Shown piece by piece: positions 5,941 through 11,434 of a stretch of 11,434 nt of DNA (position 1 is the stretch's first letter; every line of letters begins with the position of its first letter). The notes below the pieces were generated by a model. It was not told the origin of the DNA and searched no databases. It saw nothing but the letters and a program-made list of their open reading frames with translations. Made by a program: the position numbers and the translations under genes. The stretch comes from Synergistaceae bacterium. GTDB taxonomy: Bacteria > Synergistota > Synergistia > Synergistales > Aminobacteriaceae. Where the stretch lies: positions 1 to 11,434 of the forward strand of contig JAISWV010000347.1 in the NCBI GenBank assembly GCA_031270755.1, in the 5' to 3' direction.

Positions 5941-7905
5941 TCATGATTTCAACATGACGAGATTGTCGTCGGTAGACCCATACAAACTCATACGATCCGA
6001 GTGCTCCTTGATAAATTTCAGCAAAGAATCGTCAGGAACGATGACGCCATTGTTTTTCAGCTCTTTCGACAAAATTGCGACGGCCATGAAATGCATCGGC
6101 GACGCCTTCAGGATATCAATAATTTTTTTTTCCAATAATTCTTCGCCAAGAGGCGGCAATGGAGGATCATCCGAAACGTTCAGAAGGTTTTTACCGAACC
6201 CTTCCTTCATGTAACGCGCGAAATCTTCCGTCGTGGCGGTACGGAATCCCATAGAGGCCGGCAGAGAAACGTCGCCCGCCTCCACTTTGAAGATCAACGA
6301 CGTCAATCCGTACCAATCGATGGCCTGAGATTCCCCCAAAAAGAGCGAAATACCGTGTAACGCCTCGAAAGCCTTTTTCGCTTCATGCGTTTTCAGCCAG
6401 GTAGATTTAAATTTGCAGCGTTTGTCGGTGATGTAATAACAAACTCCCTCCGGGTGGGACTGGAGGAATTTCGCTCCATAGTCGAAAGCCCCTTTTGCCG
6501 GTTGAAAATGGTCGGCTGTGTTGATGATGAAGACGCAATCGACTTCATCGCCGCTGGATTTTCGATATTTCCCCGTGAGAGCGGCGTGTCTGTTGCTTCC
6601 GGGCCGCAGGGCATCGTATTCAGGGCGGCTTTGCAGGTATGCGGTGAGGGCTTTCAGCAAACGTTCGCTATCCGGCGGCCACACGTCGAAATCGAGATTC
6701 ACCTTGTCTCGTTCTCTGTGATACTTTTCTGCAAAAAACGCGACGATGTCAAATTCAGGTTGAGGCGGCACAGGAACATTTTCTCCTGCGCTTATTCCCG
6801 AAGGATGCACAACGGCTTCATTGACAAGCTCGATAACGCGGCGCGGCGTGTAACCTTCCTTCAGCTTTCCTTCCAATTGCCCCATCAGCCACTGGAATTT
6901 TTCCTCGACGCTGTCGGGGAACCTGAGTTTTATACGTGCTTTTATCAGCTCCTTGGACTGTTCAATCGTACAACCATATAAAACGCTTTTATTGCTGGAA
7001 AGTCTTTGAATCACAGCCGTATCGAGTAAATTGAAGCGTTCGGCCCAAGTATTCTGGCGAATGAAGGCCAAAGGCAGCATACTGCATACTTCGTTAACCA
7101 AAAAATGTATGGTGTCTCCGAAAGCGACGATCAAATTTTGGTTTCTCATGGTGTCGAGCTGATCGAAACAAATGACCATCGTCATGCCGCAGTATTCCGA
7201 AAGCATTCCCAAAGACACGATAATGTCGTGGGCTTCTTCTTCCAGGCTCAGGTCGCTCATTTTCGCACGGTCGGGCATTTCCAGAATTGAAACGTGATCG
7301 TCGTCAACACGTCCTTCGAGCCATGTTAGAATCAGGTTTTGCTGACTGGCGCCGCGGTACTTGAAAACAGCCTTCAACAAATTTTCATTGATGCCCGGGT
7401 AGCGTCTTTTGAAATAAGCGATAGCTTGTGGAATGTTGAAACCCAGATTGTCTTTTTGATATCTCTGTATTATTTTTAGAACGAAATACTCGAACTGTGG
7501 AATTTTTATCCTTTTTGCCACAGAGGGATCATCCAGTTTTTCTTCGGGGATTTGTACTTTCTCCAAGTTGACGACAATTTCGCGCAACAAGTGACGCATC
7601 GACCTCTCGGGATTGAGCAGCGGCTTGACGGACACAAAGATCGATCCAATGTCATTCTGCAGAGTGTAATCCAAAAGGCGCTTTAAAAAATGTGTCTTGC
7701 CCATTCCGGACTCACCCAGAATGAGTCCCGCAAAAGCTGTCCGTGGACTTTGATTTTTGGTTTGAATCAATTGGCGAATATGTTCATAGGCGTCCTGGTT
7801 CAAGGAAAAAACATCGAACTCCTCGTTATCCCACGGATCTCCGGCGATCCCGGAGAAAAAGGGATTGTTTCGAAAAAGCTCATCTCGAATGCTGGAAGAA
7901 GTCAT
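5941..7905 (-). CDS. ORC/AAA-type P-loop ATPase with C-terminal winged-helix-like region
   Basis: This 654-residue cytoplasmic ATPase starts at ATG 7905, which overlaps the stop of the upstream gene (ATGA) and has GGAGG five bases ahead; the GTG at 7917 is a weaker, longer choice. Walker A is GESGMGKT (64-71), preceded by FAGLIL as in ORC/Cdc6-like and STAND-like AAA ATPases. Walker B is VICFDQLDT (244-252). A sensor-like RLSS (301-304) and TPRRVIELVNEA (353-364) fit the lid region. Residues about 440-545 (GEVD-type stretch SSGDEVDCVFIINTADHF, then YYITDKRCKFKSTWLKTHEA) form a compact domain I cannot name. Residues about 585-654 look like a winged helix ending at the C-terminus. The family loads or remodels proteins on DNA, or switches on sensing. 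Its tight coupling to the winged-helix gene suggests a complex. Confidence 0.85.
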   Translation of the reverse strand: MTSSSIRDELFRNNPFFSGIAGDPWDNEEFDVFSLNQDAYEHIRQLIQTKNQSPRTAFAGLILGESGMGKTHFLKRLLDYTLQNDIGSIFVSVKPLLNPERSMRHLLREIVVNLEKVQIPEEKLDDPSVAKRIKIPQFEYFVLKIIQRYQKDNLGFNIPQAIAYFKRRYPGINENLLKAVFKYRGASQQNLILTWLEGRVDDDHVSILEMPDRAKMSDLSLEEEAHDIIVSLGMLSEYCGMTMVICFDQLDTMRNQNLIVAFGDTIHFLVNEVCSMLPLAFIRQNTWAERFNLLDTAVIQRLSSNKSVLYGCTIEQSKELIKARIKLRFPDSVEEKFQWLMGQLEGKLKEGYTPRRVIELVNEAVVHPSGISAGENVPVPPQPEFDIVAFFAEKYHRERDKVNLDFDVWPPDSERLLKALTAYLQSRPEYDALRPGSNRHAALTGKYRKSSGDEVDCVFIINTADHFQPAKGAFDYGAKFLQSHPEGVCYYITDKRCKFKSTWLKTHEAKKAFEALHGISLFLGESQAIDWYGLTSLIFKVEAGDVSLPASMGFRTATTEDFARYMKEGFGKNLLNVSDDPPLPPLGEELLEKKIIDILKASPMHFMAVAILSKELKNNGVIVPDDSLLKFIKEHSDRMSLYGSTDDNLVMLKS

Positions 7906-8600
7906 TTTTGCCTCCACGCCATAGTCAACATACGAAAACCGTTTTCGTCGACGAAGCTATCCCGGATATCCTCTTTGGTGAAAAAATCGGTGTCTCCGTC
8001 CTGCAGTTGAAGCTGCCCCGCGTCGCGAAGCTCGATCAACATCATATCGAATTCTCGGCTGGGCCAGTTCAAACGGCGGCGCATATCGCAGATGCGGACG
8101 TAAAATTTCCCCTGTTCGAGCGCAGAATACGCTTCTTTGAATTTTTCCTCGGAAACATCATTTTTGTGTTCCGATGCCATTGACGGGAAGGGAACGCTCT
8201 CTACAGGATAAAGAACGGGTACATATTTATCATTGAATTTCAGAGCTCGAACTCTCCCCTGTTCAAGCAGGCGATTCAGAACGGTAAGAAATTCGTTTTT
8301 CGTGAACGGAATTTTGTTCGCCACAGTTCCCGGAGCTTTACCCGACCGGCTTTGCACGACACGGAACAACAAGTCCTCGTCCGTTTGTTTGAAAACAAGA
8401 TACGTCGGACGACTCCGCTTTAACATCAAAACATCGCCAAGATACGGACCGATGGCTTTCTTCAAATCGCCCTTCAAACCTAACTGTTCTAACTGTTTTT
8501 TTAATTTCTTAAATTCTTGGTTAGAGTCGCTTAAAGCTATAAAACCCTCTTTCTGGCTCCGTAAAAACTTCACCAGCTGATCCGTGACGTTCTGTTCCAT
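7902..8600 (-). CDS. Winged-helix DNA-binding-like protein, unknown family
   Basis: This 232-residue protein has three parts. Residues 1-85 are the domain shared with the 108-residue paralogue at 4024-4350. Residues about 88-132 (KIPFTKNEFLTVLNRLLEQG followed by a beta pair YVPVLYP) look like a first winged helix. Residues about 150-228 (FKEAYSAL, VRICDMRRRLNWP, REFDMMLIELRDAG, LQLQDGD, then a strand near the end) look like a second. There is no catalytic motif or membrane segment. The start at ATG 8600 has AGAGGAAGG about ten bases ahead. Its stop overlaps the ATPase start (ATGA), which strongly suggests that the two products work together. It probably binds DNA or bridges DNA to the ATPase; the fold is judged by eye only. 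Confidence 0.8.
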   Translation of the reverse strand: MEQNVTDQLVKFLRSQKEGFIALSDSNQEFKKLKKQLEQLGLKGDLKKAIGPYLGDVLMLKRSRPTYLVFKQTDEDLLFRVVQSRSGKAPGTVANKIPFTKNEFLTVLNRLLEQGRVRALKFNDKYVPVLYPVESVPFPSMASEHKNDVSEEKFKEAYSALEQGKFYVRICDMRRRLNWPSREFDMMLIELRDAGQLQLQDGDTDFFTKEDIRDSFVDENGFRMLTMAWRQK

Positions 8601-8643
8601 CGTGCGTGAACCTTCCTCTCTCAGTCTTCTTCCATATCTCTTT

Positions 8644-10128
8644 TCATTCTATGGCGGCGAGAACTTTCAGCAGGCTGCGCTTGAGTTTGTGTGTCGTCCT
8701 CAGTTCAGAGATCAGCGCCGGCCATTCATCGCGGCGATTTTTCTTTTCGTAAAGCGCCTTCATGCTTGAGAGATAGGGCTTGGCGGCCTCGTAAGCCGCC
8801 GGCTTCGTATGGGCGATCAGCTTGTCCACAAGGGATCGCCAGATCTCCAATGCCACGTCCGGGTGACTGCCCGAAATCACATGAGCCACTCTATCGTCGA
8901 GGCGGGTTTCGTATCCGTAGTCGCTGGATCTGTAGAAGTAATCTTTGGGTGTCTTCGACCAGGCCCGATAGAGCGCGATGACGTCGTCTAAGCGCTTTTC
9001 CAGCATGGCGACCCGGAGAAGGATTTCCCGCTGAGGGAAATCTTTTTTATAAACACGCTTTTCTTTTCCTCGCGGGTATTTTGCCTCTAAGTGGGCGACC
9101 TCCGTCGGCGGCAAAGGCCAGGACATATCCTTCTGCCTTCTGTCGGGGCATTGGCCGGTTTCGAGAAAATGCAGCGCCGCCTTTCGCACCGCGGGCCAAC
9201 ACTTCACCTTTTCCGCGGCTTGGCGCAGCGCGGCGTAGGTCTCTTCGGAGGGTTTGTCGAAAAAGTCGTCGCTGCGGTAGGCCGCGGCCAGATCGTGCCG
9301 CTTCTCCTCCTCGGCCATGTCTCTCAAGCGGTCGTGCAATGTTTCGACGGAGTGATGTTCGCTCTTGAGGGCTTCCCCGTAACCCCAAAGGCATCGTTCT
9401 TTGGCTTCGTCCCTTCTCCCCGCCTTCAACAAGGTATCCACGAGCTGCACGTAACGCTTCTCCCGGACCAGCACGTCGATATTGCGGTCCGCCTCCCCGC
9501 ACTCCTCGTTGGCCCGCAGCAGCCAGCTCACGAGACCGTATCCCCCGTCGCCCGCGGCGGCGCGTTCTTCGAGAAGCTGCGCCACTCCCTTCCAGTCGTC
9601 GGGCGAATAGTTTGCCTTCAAAAATTCTTTGCGGTCGTGGTCCAAAATGCCGAACTCGTCCGCAACGTCCCGCTCGATGTACCACAACAGCTGCTCGGGC
9701 TTGCTCAGGGACGACTTCGGCAGGGCCTCCACCACGACCTCCATGCAGTCTCCCAAAGGGGTCGCGAGGTCGCACTCTTCGTCGGACTCCTCGATTTGAG
9801 CGCTGCCCCGTTCCATGAGCTCCCGCCCCAGGTCCAGCAACGCGTCGAAGCACCCTTGGCGCGCCAATTGCTCGAACTGTTCCTCCACGTGAGAGTAGTC
9901 CGGCATATCGACGCTGCCCTCCCATCGATCCCAGCCCCCTACAGGCCCTTCCGTGATGGAACGGATTTCGCTGCGCAGAGAGCTTATCAGCTTATTCGCG
10001 TTCCCCGACTCCAGCAAGGCCCTTTCGCGCAAGAAACGCGAAACGTCCAAATATCGCTGGGCCAGCTCCGCCACAAGCTCCCGAAGTTCCTCTTCGTTTT
10101 TGGATTGGAGGAAATCCCGCACTTCCAT
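8644..10128 (-). CDS. Helical-repeat protein, first full copy (SWIM-family C-terminal region without the zinc finger)
   Basis: This 494-residue protein begins VRDFLQSKNEEELRELVAEL and is helical throughout, with TPR/HEAT-like pairs. Recognisable blocks are SSLRSEIRSITE (49-60), ALPKSSLSKPEQLLW (135-149), RHDLAAAYRSDDFF (277-290), CWPAVRKAAL (310-319), WPLPPTEVAHL (337-347) and PDVALEIWR (423-431). From memory these are the signature of the long C-terminal region of bacterial SWIM zinc-finger proteins, usually about 550-650 residues, yet no CxC...CxH finger precedes it. ATG 10128 was chosen for its AAGGAGG site, 11 bases ahead; ATG 10152 is the longer option. It is the first gene of the cluster and lies 91 bases after the ornithine cyclodeaminase-like gene, with no clear terminator or promoter between. 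The role is probably a scaffold or substrate-binding platform. Confidence 0.85.
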   Translation of the reverse strand: MEVRDFLQSKNEEELRELVAELAQRYLDVSRFLRERALLESGNANKLISSLRSEIRSITEGPVGGWDRWEGSVDMPDYSHVEEQFEQLARQGCFDALLDLGRELMERGSAQIEESDEECDLATPLGDCMEVVVEALPKSSLSKPEQLLWYIERDVADEFGILDHDRKEFLKANYSPDDWKGVAQLLEERAAAGDGGYGLVSWLLRANEECGEADRNIDVLVREKRYVQLVDTLLKAGRRDEAKERCLWGYGEALKSEHHSVETLHDRLRDMAEEEKRHDLAAAYRSDDFFDKPSEETYAALRQAAEKVKCWPAVRKAALHFLETGQCPDRRQKDMSWPLPPTEVAHLEAKYPRGKEKRVYKKDFPQREILLRVAMLEKRLDDVIALYRAWSKTPKDYFYRSSDYGYETRLDDRVAHVISGSHPDVALEIWRSLVDKLIAHTKPAAYEAAKPYLSSMKALYEKKNRRDEWPALISELRTTHKLKRSLLKVLAAIE

Positions 10129-10219
10129 TATATGTAAAACCTCCTTTTTCATTCCTCTTTCATTCTCTTGTCTTCGCCTCCAGGTGCGGCGGACTCTGAT
10201 GACGGGGTCAGCCGAGTTT

Positions 10220-11320
10220 TTACAAATTGTTCTTCAGGTGCACCAAAAAATCCTGGACGTTGGCCACGATGGAGATGGCCGAAAGAGTCCCTCGGTCCCG
10301 GAGTTTGTTGGCGGCGAACTCGGCGATGTCCACGGAGTAGAAGTACACGGGCCGCACCCGTCCGTCCCGTATGGTGTAGGAAGGCGTCATGTTCCCCACG
10401 GCGATGGTGTGGAGCTGCGTTGCCAGGGCGATGACCGTGGTCGCTTTGCGGGTGTGGACGCGCATGGCGTCCTGAGCTATGTAGACGTTTCCGTACACTC
10501 CGGGCAGCGGGCCGTCGTCGCGGATGGAGCCAGCCAGCACCAAAGGGATTTTCCTCGCCATCGCGGCGCAGATGATGCCGTCTTCCAGTTTTTCTTCTTC
10601 GATCAATTTTTCGATGGACCCGTGTTTGCGCGTCAGATTGAGCAGGTCCAGGTGGTTGTAGTGACCGTTAGGGCGGCTTTCTTGAGTGTAGATGTCCTGT
10701 CCCAGGGCGGTGTTCAGCAAAGCGCCCTCCAGGTCGTGAGTCGCCAGAGCGTTTCCGGTCAAGAGCGCGTGGACGTAGCCTTTGGCGATGAGGTTGGTCA
10801 TGGCGAGGCGCGAGTCGTAGTCGAAGGACACGGCGGGCCCCAGAACCCATACGATGGTGCCATGCTCCCGTTCGTGGCGGAGCAGATCGTAAAGTTCGTC
10901 ATAATCCCGGGAGTACGCTGTCTCGCGACTGCGGCCGGTGCGGAAGGCGAAGGCGTCGCGGCGGCCCTCTTCGGCGAACGCGCCGGAGTCCACGTAGATC
11001 CCCTCGCTGCCGTCCTCCGTGCGGCCGATGATCACGGGGTCTCCGCGCTGCAGCCGGCGGAACTCCACGATGTCGATCCGCGGCTTGGAAGCCAGGTCCC
11101 GCAGGACGGGCACACAGTCCATACGGCTCCCCCTAGGAAGAACCCAAGAGTCTGGTTCGTTGTCGATTTTAAAGTACTCAGGAAAGATGGACATCGCGTG
11201 ATAACCGGGGGGAGCCACTCCATCCGAAGGCGCGGGCGATATGCGAACTACGGGGGCCTCCTTCAGGGGCGCTCGGTCGAAAAGCGGCGCTCTGTACTCC
11301 GGAAGTTTGAATAAAGCCAT
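10220..11320 (-). CDS. TIGR00300 / LOR-SDH conserved-region protein, ornithine cyclodeaminase-like
   Basis: This 366-residue protein matches the archaeal-type ornithine cyclodeaminase family, also found as the C-terminal part of cyanobacterial AgrE/ArgZ and related to the LOR/SDH conserved region. Motifs seen are VLGPAVSFDYDS (159-170), GYVHALLTGNALATHDLEGA (181-200), GHYNHL (219-224), LAGSIRDDGPLPGV (262-275), AQDAMR (282-287), LATQLHTIAVGN (299-310) and a closing RG----I--NVQDFL. The family binds NAD and can convert ornithine to proline plus ammonia, but no activity is proven for this subgroup, and the protein is somewhat shorter than the roughly 400-residue archaeal enzymes. ATG 11320 is preferred over GTG 11329 because AGAGGT lies seven to eight bases ahead. 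It looks like a metabolic neighbour rather than part of the system, although no terminator separates it from the cluster. Confidence 0.82.
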   Translation of the reverse strand: MALFKLPEYRAPLFDRAPLKEAPVVRISPAPSDGVAPPGYHAMSIFPEYFKIDNEPDSWVLPRGSRMDCVPVLRDLASKPRIDIVEFRRLQRGDPVIIGRTEDGSEGIYVDSGAFAEEGRRDAFAFRTGRSRETAYSRDYDELYDLLRHEREHGTIVWVLGPAVSFDYDSRLAMTNLIAKGYVHALLTGNALATHDLEGALLNTALGQDIYTQESRPNGHYNHLDLLNLTRKHGSIEKLIEEEKLEDGIICAAMARKIPLVLAGSIRDDGPLPGVYGNVYIAQDAMRVHTRKATTVIALATQLHTIAVGNMTPSYTIRDGRVRPVYFYSVDIAEFAANKLRDRGTLSAISIVANVQDFLVHLKNNL

Positions 11321-11434
11321 TCGGTTCACCTCTCAAGCGTTTTACGATAGATAAAAAAAATAAGCGGTTCGATACGTTCTTTTCGCTACTTGTTCGCCTA
11401 TATGGTATCATGACGCAAGTGATTTTCGACAAAC
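11321..11434 (-). promoter_or_regulatory. Upstream region of the ornithine cyclodeaminase-like gene
   Basis: Read leftward, this 114-base stretch should hold the promoter for the gene starting at 11320. It has an eight-base T-run followed by TATCTATCG near 11345-11365, but I cannot pair a convincing -10 and -35. The ribosome site GAGAGGT is at its left end. No gene is visible in it. Confidence 0.3.

Noticed and set aside
9091..10137. Long plus-strand frame opposite the first scaffold gene.
   Set aside because: The minus strand carries a paralogous, conserved protein; the plus frame is its shadow.
10138..10166. A four-codon leader (MKEE) just before the first scaffold gene.
   Set aside because: It is too short, has a poorly spaced ribosome site, and probably reflects the repeated GAATGAAA spacer pattern seen between genes here.
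9953..11314. A 453-codon plus-strand frame opposite the ornithine cyclodeaminase-like gene.
   Set aside because: It spans two real minus-strand genes and the gap between them and shows no family motif.
1..11434. CRISPR array, tRNA, rRNA or insertion sequence.
   Set aside because: I saw no regularly spaced repeats, no cloverleaf or rRNA signature, and no transposase with terminal inverted repeats.

Overview
This window reads as bacterial accessory DNA with moderate GC, strong AGGAGG-type ribosome sites and tightly packed genes. The flanks are ordinary: a Lin0512-family gene on the left and a TIGR00300 / LOR-SDH-type (ornithine cyclodeaminase-like) gene on the right. This mix would fit an anaerobe from the Synergistota or Firmicutes. 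That placement is an inference from recalled families and is weak; no rRNA, tRNA or marker gene is present.

Layout. 1-120 (-): start of a Lin0512-family gene cut by the window edge. 121-433: AT-rich intergenic DNA with two near-identical palindromic repeats. 434-1012 (+): XRE-cupin regulator. 1013-1228: no supported gene. 1229-1786 (-): frameshifted OLD/RecF-like ATPase. 1783-1965 (-): small coupled ORF. 1962-3995 (-): Cas4/RecB-like nuclease fused to an FtsK-type motor. 4024-4350 (-): short N-terminal copy of the winged-helix protein. 4393-5805 (-): helical-repeat protein, second copy. 5825-5938 (-): 37-codon tail of a third copy. 5941-7905 (-): ORC/AAA-type ATPase. 7902-8600 (-): winged-helix protein. 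8644-10128 (-): helical-repeat protein, first copy. 10220-11320 (-): ornithine cyclodeaminase-like protein.

The centre, 10128 down to about 1229 on the minus strand, is the interesting part. It is a one-direction cluster with ATGA, TTGA and GTGA stop/start overlaps. It encodes a helical scaffold that resembles the C-terminal part of SWIM zinc-finger proteins but lacks the SWIM finger, a winged-helix protein, an AAA ATPase, a DNA translocase carrying its own Fe-S nuclease, and a decayed OLD-like ATPase. The scaffold plus winged-helix pair occurs twice (intact, then shortened), and a third scaffold tail sits between, so the locus has grown and decayed by tandem duplication. I do not recognise it as any named defence system. 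The reading offered is a DNA-sensing and DNA-degrading machine (anti-phage or anti-plasmid, or DNA processing): winged-helix, helical and ATPase proteins would recognise or load, and the FtsK-nuclease would translocate and cut. That function is inferred from domains only.

Several starts were moved from the longest open frame to internal codons with better ribosome sites: 3995, 7905, 10128 and 11320.
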